Below are positions 8,124-16,543 of a DNA stretch of 64,000 nucleotides, piece after piece; the first letter of the stretch is position 1; every line of letters starts with the position of its first letter. Source of the DNA: Nostoc sp. UHCC 0870 (GTDB taxonomy: Bacteria; Cyanobacteriota; Cyanobacteriia; Cyanobacteriales; Nostocaceae); assembly GCF_022063185.1 (NCBI RefSeq), contig NZ_CP091913.1, positions 202,501 to 266,500 on the forward strand. Reading direction: 5' to 3'. Under the pieces are notes generated by a model. That model worked only from the letters and a program-made list of their open reading frames with translations, searched no databases and was not told the DNA's origin. Position numbers and translations under genes: made by a program.

Positions 8124-11100
8124 CTAAAACCAGGCTTTTTTGCCCGTGAGGAGTTCCTGCATCGTGCCTTGCTTGGTGTTGCGCTTTTTGGTGATTAGCC
8201 GATCGCACTCTGTAATCAAGGCATCGACATCGCTGAGGGATTGGGCGATCGCTTTTTGTTCGGGAAGCGGCGGAAGGGGAATCTTTAAGCCTTCAATATG
8301 ATTAAGAAATAAATTTGCTTGAGCGCCTTGATTTAAACTTTGTAAAATTTGAATTTGTCCAACTCTGGATTGTAAAATATATTGAATAAAATAACTATTT
8401 ACTTTAGCTTTATCTGGTTTTATAAGTGCAGCACTTCTAACCATTACACATTCAAGTCCAGACGGTACAATTGATACTCGTCCAATAGTTCCAGAACAGG
8501 ACAGAACTATATCATCAGGTTCTGGGTTACATCTTTTTCTTATTCTTTGATATTCATCTTCACCAACAAAATCTACATCAGTCAAATCAATGCGTCCATT
8601 ATGAATATTCCTTGCTGATAGTAAATAGTACCCTTCAGTAGTCCTTCTTGGGGTAGCGTGTTCACCGTCAGTTATTTTTTTAGCAATCTCAGATATATAA
8701 TAAACTTCCCAATCATTAGGAATAATCCCCACCTCAGTCTTTTTATAACCTTCTGGTATGTCCATGCTCATCACCACACCATCCCCATTTTTTTGAAGAT
8801 GAGCCTCAACCTTAGTTGTCAAATCCTCAAACTGAGTTGTCAACTGTGGTAAAGGTTTCTCATATCGTTCTGCCAATTCCTTAATCCTCTGCGCCAACCG
8901 TTGCGAAATTCGATCCATCTCTGAAGCGATCGCCTGTCTTAACGCCTGCATCCACTTATCATCAACTACTAGGTTTTTAATTTCATCCTCTGTTAATTCC
9001 CGATATTTTTTTAACCCCTGATTATGTAAAGATTGGGTAGCCTCTTTAATTTCTTTATTAAGTTCCGCTTCTGACTCAATCAATTTTAAATAAGACTTTA
9101 GAACTTTCAACTCATCCACATCCGCAAAAAGAGGATTTTTCTGAATTTCCTTAATGCGAAGATTGATGTTCGCTTTAGTGATTTTCCCACTATCGTTAGT
9201 GACTTCTTCCAGCAAACCCTCCTCACCGCCATGTTCTTCTTGCAGTTCCTCCTGCTGGCGGACAAATTCATCCTTTTTCGTTTCCAAAGTTTCAATTGCT
9301 GCCTGTTCAGTTTGAAAATAGCGGTTAATCATCAACTCCTTGGGAATCAGTTCGCAGACATAATCTGTTACTACACCTTTCTTATTCGTCACCGCCGTCA
9401 GTTCTGCCTTCCAGCCATCTTCTACCAAAATATAAACATCGTCCTTCATGCTTTCCACCCAATAGGTCATTAGGTGCTGGTAAACATCGTATTTATCAAT
9501 CAGACTTTTACCCGTAAACCCTTGCAGCAAGTCTTCCGAGAGCGCGTAAATAATCGCCTTGGGCTTATCTCCCGGCTGGATGGCTTTGAGCAAAGGCGTG
9601 TGTTTCCCTTGCCACGTCTCAAAAACCGCTTGAATGTCTTTCCCATAGCTGATAAATTCAGGATGGGTAAAAATACAAGCTTTGACTTCTGAACCTGGAA
9701 TTTTGAGCATCAGGTATCCTGGGCGATTCGCTGCCTCAAATAATTCCTGTTGCAGCGTCGGGTAAACCTGCCAGTAATCGCTCAAAGCTTCAATATCTCG
9801 CTTCGGTATCCCCCCCAACAGATGCGCCTCAATATCCTGTATATCTTCTTCTTCCTGAGAGTCGATATAACGCGGAATATTCAGGTTGTACTCATTCCCC
9901 TCAATTTCCTGAACTGGAACCATCCGCGAATACTTCGCCACCTCAAGCTGTTTGTTGAAGACATCAACAATTTTATGAATGTCCTGCTCCCGCAGACGGT
10001 TTTTATTGCCGTCTTTAACAAACCCCTTGCTGGCATCAATCATAAAAATGCCTTGGCGATTCTCGGCATCTTCCTTGTCTAACACAATAATGCAGGCAGG
10101 AATCCCCGTCCCATAAAACAGGTTCGGCGGTAGTCCAATAATCCCCTTGATAATGCCCTTGCAAATGAGATTTTTCCGAATATCCGCCTCCGCATTCCCC
10201 CGAAACAGCACCCCATGCGGCAGAATAATCGCCCCTTTGCCATTACTTTTCAGGGAGCGCACCATGTGCAGCAAAAAAGCATAGTCCCCATTTTTAGCCG
10301 GAGGGATACCATAGTTATCAAATCGTTGAAACTCATCCTTAGCTGGATCAAGTCCATTACTCCAAGCCTTAGAGGAAAAGGGAGGATTAGCCACAGCAAA
10401 ATCAAAAGTTTTCAGGCTACCATCGGCATCTTTGAAATAAGGACTTGATAAAGTATTATCCTGCCAAATCTCAGCAGTAGGGTGTCCGTGCAGGATCATG
10501 TTCATCCGAGCCAAGGCGCGGGTAGCGTTATCCATCTCTTGCCCGTAGATAGTTAAGCCCCGTTCCGCTTCATCCGCCGACTTTAACAACAGAGAACCAC
10601 TACCACAAGTCGGATCGTAAATCGTCTGACTCTGGCTTTGGGCTGAATTAACGCCAATAACTTGAGAGATGACACGGGACACTTCCGCCGGAGTATAAAA
10701 TTGACCCTTGCTTTTACCCGATTGCGTGGCAAAGTTCCGCATCAGGTACTCATAAGCATCGCCTAAAATATCATCACCATCAGCACGGTTCTTACTAAAA
10801 TTCAAAGCAGGGGTTTCAAAAATTGCCACCAAGTTGGAAAGCCTATCCTGCATTTCCTTACCTCTGCCCAGCTTGTCGGCATTATTGAAATCAGCGACAT
10901 CAATGACACCTTTTAAATCATTGGCTTCGGCTAACTTGGTAATAATTGTGTTGATACGATCTCCGATATCTTTCTATCCTTTGAGAGCAACAATATCCTG
11001 AAATCCGCCACCTTCAGGCACTTCAATTAGCGCATCTGCGACCCCAGCATATTTATCAGATACATATTTAACAAATAATAATACCAGTACATAATCCTTA

Positions 11101-11183
11101 TACTGCGAGGCATCCATACCACCCCGCAGTTCATCACAGCTTTTCCATAACGAACTATAAAGTTCACTTTTCTTAATTGCCAT
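8124..11183 (-). pseudogene. hsdM: Fused type I methyltransferase HsdM and first half of HsdS, with an amber codon
   Basis: Reading from ATG at 11183, the frame encodes a type I N6-adenine methyltransferase: N-terminal helical domain, SAM motif DPTCGSGSL (~190) and catalytic NPPF (~265). After a long coiled C-terminal part it continues in frame into an HsdS recognition domain (PEGYKKTEVGIIPNDW...LPPLPEQKAIAQSL...ELLTGKKAWF). A TAG at 10974-10976 interrupts the N-terminal domain (VALKG-stop-KDIGDRINT); the frame is unchanged on both sides. The downstream part could restart at ATG 10853 but would lack the helical domain. The fusion to HsdS and the amber both argue for decay. Confidence 0.85.
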
Positions 11184-11202
11184 TTTGTGTAGCCTTTAAA
11201 AG

Positions 11203-11260
11203 ACCTCCCCTGATCAACTTTGCCAGACGTTCTCAAGCCCGTCTGACACTTTGCCTTGAA
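11203..11260 (-). repeat. Possible short tnsC fragment
   Basis: The minus strand here contains TGGCAAAGTTGATCAGGG, an 18-base exact match to tnsC of element 2 (about 15022-15039), preceded by a similar TTGAGAA context. It lies just upstream of hsdM. The match is short, so homology is only suggested; a longer and perfect tnsC copy occurs at 54609-54695. Confidence 0.3.
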
Positions 11261-11380
11261 GTTTTTACATTGTGCAAAGAACCAATAACATACCACGCAC
11301 AAGGACTTAGCTCATGTAGTGGCTGAGGATATATCGTATCCCAGGAATGCTCAAGTTGGCGTAAATGCAACAGCTACATA

Positions 11381-11545
11381 TTATTGCGGTGGATTCTGCT
11401 TCTCTCGCTCTTCAACTGCCTTACTGACAATTCGCACCACAAGATTACTGATGGGACGGTCTTCTTCCTGCGCCCATCTCACCAAAGCATCGTGGATATC
11501 TTTGGGGAAATATATCGAAGTTTGCACGCGATCGCTCTGGCTCAT
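11381..11545 (-). CDS. Arc/RHH-type regulator next to the cas12k remnant
   Basis: This 54-residue ORF has a ribbon-helix-helix fold: strand RVQTSIYFPKDI, then helices HDALVRWAQEE and ISNLVVRIVSKAVEE. It is transcribed away from the cas12k remnant with ~400 bp between, the same divergent arrangement as the regulator at 34919-35080 and intact cas12k. Small Arc-like repressors are known regulators of V-K CAST cas12k/tracrRNA, and this role is inferred here. The start ATG at 11545 contains no alternative upstream start in frame before a stop. Confidence 0.7.
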   Translation of the reverse strand: MSQSDRVQTSIYFPKDIHDALVRWAQEEDRPISNLVVRIVSKAVEEREKQNPPQ

Positions 11546-11607
11546 TAATTTTTAAAACATTTATCGCCAGTTCATCATAACCCCACTACCTTGTTACAAG
11601 GCTAAAT

Positions 11608-11674
11608 AATGTTTAACAATGTTTTACAAGGTTTGCAAATGTTCCGTGATAAACTTAAAACATTGTTGAACATT
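11608..11674. promoter_or_regulatory. Inverted operator pair upstream of the Arc regulator
   Basis: AATGTTTAACAATGTTTTA (11608-11626) and TAAAACATTGTTGAACATT (11656-11674) are near-perfect reverse complements separated by 29 bp, and each half is itself a partial repeat of AACATTGTT. They lie 63-129 bp upstream of the Arc-type gene and in the divergent gap to cas12k, a fitting place for an autoregulatory operator. No binding data. Confidence 0.5.
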
Positions 11675-11944
11675 AAATAAAGGTTCAGCAATGTCAAATT
11701 CGGCTATATCTTGAAAGTCCAAGCTATGCGCCACTTAAGTAATATTTGCTACTTAGCTTGTATTAATTTTGAGCAGCTTTCTTCTCTGCAAAGTTGTCAG
11801 CAGATTTTGCCGATACTGCCACAACGCCGAAATTTTTAGATGGCGATCGCATCAAGTGGCGATCGTTGTCTGGTGAAGGTAAATAGGTGATTGGTTTTAA
11901 TCACACAAATAGAAAAGGGTGTATTTGCTGGAGATATTGTCACT

Positions 11945-12126
11945 ATGAGCCGCGATCTTAAAAAGGGTTTCAAGAGTCCAAGCCTAAGAACTATACGATG
12001 TCATCTACATACCAACGAAGATGTACTTCGTAAAGTATGGGAAGAAATGACTCAAAAAAATACTCCTTTAATTGTTGAATTGCTGAAGAGTGTGAGCGAA
12101 CAACCAGAATTTGAAGCTAATAAAGA
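11945..12126 (+). pseudogene. cas12k: Truncated cas12k of element 1 (first ~60 codons)
   Basis: From ATG 11945 the translation contains TIRCHL...NEDVLRKVWEEM and QKNTPLIVELL...QPEFE, which aligns with the N-terminus of the intact Cas12k at 35243 (TIQCRL, ILRQLWELM, EKNTPLINELL, HPEFE). The match ends at about 12126, where TGTACA, the terminus of element 2, begins; the ORF then runs out in transposon-end sequence. Sequence identity is moderate, so this is a different cas12k and not a duplicate. The remaining ~570 codons are absent from the window, including on the far side of element 2. Confidence 0.88.
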
Positions 12127-12333
12127 TGTACATTCGCTAATTAAATGTCGCAATTCGCATATAGTGTCGCAATAGCATCTAAATGACTGAAACGTTTGTC
12201 CTGCAAGAATTATAGGCTATCTAATAGAACAGAAAATAAATTTGTTTAATTCGCATTTTCTATGTCGTAAATCCTGTATTCTCACATTAAATGTCGTTTG
12301 TTAATATTTAGGCGTTTTTCAAATTAAATGTCG
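12127..12333. repeat. Left end of element 2: TnsB binding-site array
   Basis: Terminal TGTACA (12127-12132) is followed by repeats of the form TTCGCNNATTNNATGTCG at 12133-12150, 12154-12169, 12249-12267, 12282-12296 and 12316-12333. The same motif occurs inverted at the right end (38312-38426), which fixes both termini. Confidence 0.88.
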
Positions 12334-12379
12334 CATTCTTAGTCAATTAATGGTACATTAGTACCTTAATTATTCATGA

Positions 12380-14254
12380 GTGTTTTTCACTCCAATGGCA
12401 GACAAACAATTTGAATTCACGGAAGAATTAACGCAGACTCCAGATGCTATTTTTCTTGACAAGAGTAATTTTGTTGTAGATCCATCCCAAATTATTCTGG
12501 AAACATCAGATAGGCATAAACTGACATTTAATCTGATCCAGTGGCTTGCTGAATCACCGAATCGCACGATTAAGTCTCAGAGAAAGCAGGCTATTGCAAA
12601 TACTCTTAGTGTTTCTACTCGCCAGGTAGAACGTCTCCTCAAGCAATACCATGATGACAAGTTATCAGAATCATCAGGAGTACAACGCTCAGATAAGGGA
12701 AAACATCGAGTCAGTGAAGACTGGCAAGAATTTATCAAAGCAATTTATGAAGAAAGTATTAAAAACAAACATCCAATTTCACCAGCATCTATAGTTCGCG
12801 AAGTAAAGCGACACGCGATCGTTGACCTGAAGCTGGAACCAGGAGATTATCCTCATCAAGCTACTGTTTATAGGATTTTAGAGCCTCTAATTGCACAACA
12901 TAAACAGAAGACGAAAGTCAGAAATCCGGGTTCAGGATCTTGGATGACAGTTGTAACACGAGATGGACAGCTACTGAAGGCTGACTTTAGTAACCAAATT
13001 ATTCAATGCGACCATACCAAACTGGATATTCTCATAGTTGATAGTGATGGTAATTTATTGTCTGACCGTCCTTGGCTAACCACTATTGTGGATACTTATT
13101 CAAGCTGTATTGTTGGTTTCCGCTTATGGATCAAACAACCAGGTTCTACAGAGGTGGCTTTAGCTTTAAGACACGCTATTTTGCCCAAAAACTATCCTGA
13201 TGATTATAAGTTAAATAAAGTTTGGGAGATATGTGGAACTCCTTTTCAATATTTTTTTACTGATGGTGGAAAAGATTTTCGCTCAAAACATCTTAAAGCC
13301 ATTGGAAAGAAACTAGGATTTAAGTGTGAACTACGCGATCGCCCTCCTGAAGGCGGTATTGTAGAACGCATTTTTAAAACTATTAATACTCAAGTTCTCA
13401 AAGATTTACCTGGTTATACAGGGGCAAATGTTCAGGAACGACCCAAAAATGCAGAGAAAGAAGCGTGTTTGACAATACAAGATATAGACAAGATCCTAGC
13501 TAGTTTCTTTTGTGATATTTATAACCACGAACCATATCCCAAAGATCCCCGCGAAACAAGATTTGAGCGATGGTTTACAGGAATGGGAAGAAAACTACCT
13601 GAACCTTTGGATGAGCGAGAATTAGATATCTGTTTGATGAAAGAAGCTCAACGAGTTGTTCAAGCGCATGGATCTATACAGTTTGAGAACCTGATTTATC
13701 GAGGAGAATCACTCAAGGCATATAGAGGTGAATTTGTAACACTTAGATATGATCCAGATCATATCCTGACTTTATATATCTACAGTTGCGAAACTAATGA
13801 TAATGGAGAAGATTTCTTGGGCTATGCTCATGCCGTCAATATGGATACCCATGATTTGAGTGTAGAAGAATTGAAAGCCTTGAATAAAGAGCGAAGTCAA
13901 GCTCGTAAGGAGCATTTTAACTACGATGCCTTATTAGCATTAGGTAAACGGAAGGAACTTGTAGAGGAACGTAAAGAAGACAAAAAGGAAAAAAGACGCT
14001 CAGAACAAAAGCGTCTACGTTCAGCTTCCAAGAAAACCTCAAATGTTGTTGAACTGAGGAAAAGTAGAGCTAATGTTTCTTCAAAGAAAGATGACAAACT
14101 GGAACTATTGCCAGAGAGAGTTTCAAGGGAAGAACTACAACTTCAAAAAATAGAACTGCAACCAGAAGTATCTGGTCAAGCTGACACTCAAGAGCAGGAG
14201 AGACACAAGCTGCTTATCCCTAAGCGTAAACAACATTTGAAGAAGATTTGGTAA
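12380..14254 (+). CDS. tnsB: TnsB transposase of the V-K CAST
   Basis: This is a 624-residue DDE transposase that binds the element ends and joins them to target DNA. An N-terminal HTH (TIKSQRKQAIANTL...TRQVERLL) precedes the RNase H core with catalytic D in QCDHTKLD (~211), D in FTDGGKDF (~294) and E in GGIVERIF (~329). The C-terminal ~150 residues are highly charged and end in a basic tail (KRKQHLKKIW), the region that contacts TnsC in V-K systems. It matches known CAST TnsB over its length (ALALRHAILPK, GYTGANVQERP, ERELDICLMK). The start is GTG 12380 or, more likely, ATG 12395 (MADKQFEF). tnsC begins 3 bp after the stop. Confidence 0.95.
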   Translation: MFFTPMADKQFEFTEELTQTPDAIFLDKSNFVVDPSQIILETSDRHKLTFNLIQWLAESPNRTIKSQRKQAIANTLSVSTRQVERLLKQYHDDKLSESSGVQRSDKGKHRVSEDWQEFIKAIYEESIKNKHPISPASIVREVKRHAIVDLKLEPGDYPHQATVYRILEPLIAQHKQKTKVRNPGSGSWMTVVTRDGQLLKADFSNQIIQCDHTKLDILIVDSDGNLLSDRPWLTTIVDTYSSCIVGFRLWIKQPGSTEVALALRHAILPKNYPDDYKLNKVWEICGTPFQYFFTDGGKDFRSKHLKAIGKKLGFKCELRDRPPEGGIVERIFKTINTQVLKDLPGYTGANVQERPKNAEKEACLTIQDIDKILASFFCDIYNHEPYPKDPRETRFERWFTGMGRKLPEPLDERELDICLMKEAQRVVQAHGSIQFENLIYRGESLKAYRGEFVTLRYDPDHILTLYIYSCETNDNGEDFLGYAHAVNMDTHDLSVEELKALNKERSQARKEHFNYDALLALGKRKELVEERKEDKKEKRRSEQKRLRSASKKTSNVVELRKSRANVSSKKDDKLELLPERVSREELQLQKIELQPEVSGQADTQEQERHKLLIPKRKQHLKKIW

Positions 14255-14257
14255 TTT

Positions 14258-15112
14258 ATGGCGCGATCGCAACTTGCTATTCAGTCCTCCGTTGAAACCT
14301 TAGCTCCTGAGCTAGATTTAAATGCTCAACTTGCTAAAGTCGTTGAAGTTGAAGAGATATTCAATAATTGCTTCATACCAACTGATCGTGCTTCAGAATA
14401 TTTCAGATGGTTAGATGAGTTGCGAATATTGAAACAATGCGGTCGAGTAATTGGCCCCAGAGATGTGGGGAAAAGCCGAGCGTCTCTTTACTATCGGGAA
14501 GAGGAAAGGAAAAAACTTTCCTATGTAAGAGCTTGGTCAGCATCAAGTTCCAAGCGTCTATTTTCGCAAATTCTTAAGGATATTAACCACGCAGCTCCAA
14601 CAGGTAAGCGGGTAGATTTACGTCCAAGATTGGCTGGTAGTCTTGAATTATTTGGGATAGAACAGGTCATTATTGACAATGCTGAAAATCTCCAAAAAGA
14701 AGCACTGCTAGACCTCAAGCAACTTTTTGATGAATGTCATGTCCCTGTCGTCTTAGTTGGAGGACAGGAGCTAGATAAAATCTTGATCGATTTTGATTTG
14801 TTGACTAGCTTTCCAACACTGTATGAGTTTGACCGCTTAGAATACGATGATTTTAAGAAAACACTAAGTACAATTGAATTCGATATTCTGGCTCTGCCTG
14901 AAGCTTCTAATTTATCTGAGGGAACTATATTTGAGGTTCTAGCTGAAAGTACAGGTGCGCGGATAGGACTGCTAGTCAAAATACTCACTAAGGCAGTTTT
15001 ACATTCACTCAAGAATGGCTTTGGCAAAGTTGATCAGGGCATTTTAGAAAAAATCGCTAGTCGGTATGGCAGAAAATACATTCCCCCAGAAAACAGAAAT
15101 AGCAATAAATGA
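14258..15112 (+). CDS. tnsC: TnsC AAA+ ATPase of the V-K CAST
   Basis: This 284-residue ATPase forms filaments on DNA and links Cas12k/TniQ to TnsB. The Walker A motif is intact (GPRDVGKS, ~66-73). The Walker B position reads VIIDNAENL (~137-145), with the aspartate kept but N in place of the usual catalytic glutamate (V-K members commonly have DEAD). A sensor region follows (PVVLVGGQELDKI). It overlaps tniQ by 47 bp, which suggests translational coupling. Part of its 3' region (14961-15047) exists as a perfect 87-bp inverted copy at 54609-54695. Confidence 0.9.
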   Translation: MARSQLAIQSSVETLAPELDLNAQLAKVVEVEEIFNNCFIPTDRASEYFRWLDELRILKQCGRVIGPRDVGKSRASLYYREEERKKLSYVRAWSASSSKRLFSQILKDINHAAPTGKRVDLRPRLAGSLELFGIEQVIIDNAENLQKEALLDLKQLFDECHVPVVLVGGQELDKILIDFDLLTSFPTLYEFDRLEYDDFKKTLSTIEFDILALPEASNLSEGTIFEVLAESTGARIGLLVKILTKAVLHSLKNGFGKVDQGILEKIASRYGRKYIPPENRNSNK

Positions 15113-15626
15113 AGATGATGAAATTCTGCCAAGGTTGGGCTATGTTGAGCCATACCCAAATGAAAGCATCAGTCATTATCTGGGACGCTTGCGCCGATTT
15201 AAGGCTAACAGTCTTCCTTCAGGATATTCTTTAGGAAAAATTACTGGTCTTGGTGCTATCACAACGCGATGGGAGAAGCTTTATTTCAATCCATTTCCGA
15301 GTCTTGAGGAATTAAAAGCTTTGAGTAAGCTGATTGGTGTGCAGGTCGAGAGGTTATATGAGATGCTGCCACCAAAGGATATGACTATGAAACCCAGACC
15401 AATTCGGTTATGTGGTGCTTGCTATGCAGAAGCTCCTTGTCACCTCATTGAGTGGCAGTATAAGGATAAACTTAAATGCGATCGCCACAATTTACGCTTA
15501 TTAACAAAATGTACTAATTGTGAAACACCTTTCCCAATTCCCGCAGATTGGGCAGAAGGTGAATGCCCTCATTGTTTTTTGTCTTTTGCTAAAATGGCGA
15601 AGCTTCAGAAAAAGCTTTCAAAGTAG
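15066..15626 (+). CDS. tniQ: TniQ target-complex protein of the V-K CAST
   Basis: The 186-residue length fits the short TniQ of V-K elements, which caps the Cas12k-crRNA complex and recruits TnsC. The N-terminal TniQ domain shows EPYPNESISHYLGRLRRF. A zinc-ribbon C-terminal half has paired cysteines/histidines: CGACYAEAPC, CDRHNL, CTNC and CPHC (~115-175). The ATG lies inside the end of tnsC. No terminator is obvious before the cargo. Confidence 0.93.
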   Translation: MAENTFPQKTEIAINEDDEILPRLGYVEPYPNESISHYLGRLRRFKANSLPSGYSLGKITGLGAITTRWEKLYFNPFPSLEELKALSKLIGVQVERLYEMLPPKDMTMKPRPIRLCGACYAEAPCHLIEWQYKDKLKCDRHNLRLLTKCTNCETPFPIPADWAEGECPHCFLSFAKMAKLQKKLSK

Positions 15627-15718
15627 TGTGATCAATAGACAATCGCACTACCATTCATAAATAAAAAAGAGACGGGTATGAACCACGTCTCCAGGCGATG
15701 GGAAAATTTTTTAAGGTT

Positions 15719-15988
15719 CTATGCTACATCTGCAACCAGCAAGCCATTAACAGCTATGATGAGCAACTGCGCTTGTAAAGGAGTATCACAACAAGGTCTC
15801 TTATCTCTATTACAAGGCTGCGCTATCCATTTACCCTCAAGATTTTGATAAAAAGTACCTAACAGTTGTGAACCGTTCCAAACTCGATAAAGTTCTCCAA
15901 AATCATCTGTCACAGAGTCAATTTCTATTTCTGGTGGTGTTGGGTCAGTTAGCTGGTAAACATATCCTTCAAACTCTGATTGCGTCAA
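15719..15988 (-). CDS. Hypothetical protein, 89 residues
   Basis: No family is recognised. The protein is acidic and probably cytosolic, with no signal or membrane segment. It contains a segment that resembles a short beta-rich domain (FGELYRVWNGSQLLGTFYQNLEGKWIAQPCNRDKRPCCDTPLQ, given in pieces: FGELYRVW, GTFYQNLEGKW, CNRDKRPCCDT) with three cysteines. Codon use and the ATG at 15988 look normal. It is convergent with tniQ and divergent from the XRE gene at 16240, with a 251-bp gap. A link to the transposon or to DISARM is only positional. Confidence 0.5.
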   Translation of the reverse strand: MTQSEFEGYVYQLTDPTPPEIEIDSVTDDFGELYRVWNGSQLLGTFYQNLEGKWIAQPCNRDKRPCCDTPLQAQLLIIAVNGLLVADVA

Positions 15989-16050
15989 AGTTTGGTCATC
16001 AAATGCCTCTTGTGAATCATGTGAATGACCTCATCGATGGGGTTTTACAA

Positions 16051-16088
16051 AATGCGATCGCGGACTCTTCCCGGAGAGCGATCGCATT
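16051..16088. terminator. HIP1-containing inverted repeat, terminator-like
   Basis: AATGCGATCGC (16051-16061) and GCGATCGCATT (16078-16088) form an 11-bp stem around a 16-base loop, then TGTTTTGT follows. It could stop plus-strand transcripts that run on from tniQ before the XRE promoter. Confidence 0.5.
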
Positions 16089-16105
16089 TGTTTTGTCTAC
16101 CATTT

Positions 16106-16207
16106 AATCTACGCGACACGTAGATTTACGTCAAGTGTAGATTAATAAAACTTAGAATGTTATATATCTACTTGTTAAATAGAATACTGACGAGTAGATA
16201 AATCTAC
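16106..16207. promoter_or_regulatory. GTAGAT operator array in front of the XRE regulator
   Basis: AATCTACG/CGTAGATT form a perfect inverted repeat (16106-16126), and GTAGAT-AA-ATCTAC is a perfect palindrome (16194-16207). Further half sites occur at about 16136-16142 (TGTAGAT) and 16168-16172 (ATCTAC). The array fills the 130 bp upstream of the XRE gene start and is a strong candidate for its autoregulatory operator. The TATATATCTACTTGT region may hold the promoter. Confidence 0.6.
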
Positions 16208-16239
16208 ATCTAGCAGCGACTAAACTAGTGATGTAGTCT

Positions 16240-16500
16240 ATGTCTGAGAATCAAGTGATTCGCTGGAAATTAAATGAAGTGATGGCGCGAAAGCGGGTTA
16301 AAAATAAGGATTTAGCTATGATACTTGGTATAACTGAAAACTCAATTTATAGATTGCGTAAGGTTGATGAAATGCCAAGATTAGCACCGGAACGATTGAA
16401 TGGCATTTGCAAGGCGTTGAATTGTCAACCAGGGGAACTATTGGAATATCTGCCAGATGAAGGTGGAGGAAATGTTATTTCTCAGGCTGATATAGTTTAA
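16240..16500 (+). CDS. XRE-family (Cro/CI) transcriptional regulator
   Basis: The 86-residue protein is essentially one XRE helix-turn-helix domain: VKNKDLAMILGITENSIYRLRK, then ERLNGICKALNCQPGELLEY. It converges on drmC, 43 bp away, and is preceded by repeated GTAGAT operators. Because it lies at the downstream end of the DISARM operon inside the same cargo, it may regulate DISARM or an element function; this is inference from position. No peptidase or toxin domain is present. Confidence 0.85.
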   Translation: MSENQVIRWKLNEVMARKRVKNKDLAMILGITENSIYRLRKVDEMPRLAPERLNGICKALNCQPGELLEYLPDEGGGNVISQADIV

Positions 16501-16543
16501 GTGCGATGGACTTACGCTTCACTGTAGGCGATCGCAAAAACAA

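Larger units (their letters stand above)
341..12126. mobile_element. Remnant of an older Tn7-like/type V-K CAST (element 1)
   Basis: The segment keeps the parts of a V-K CAST in the usual order: end repeats, tnsB, a TnsC homologue, cargo (type I R-M, Phd antitoxin), an Arc-type regulator and the start of cas12k. No tniQ, CRISPR array, tracrRNA or right end is visible. The cas12k stops abruptly at 12126, where the terminus of the second CAST begins. The left boundary is uncertain: a TGT terminus at 341 is proposed because TnsB-like TGTC sites follow immediately, but 322 is also possible. No 5-bp target duplication could be assigned. That the tnsB side and the cas12k side belong to one element is inferred from order and orientation. 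Confidence 0.6.

Noticed and set aside
12122..12126. AAAGA as a target-site duplication partner for AATGG at 38433-38437
   Set aside because: The two 5-mers differ at most positions, so they do not support a simple insertion.
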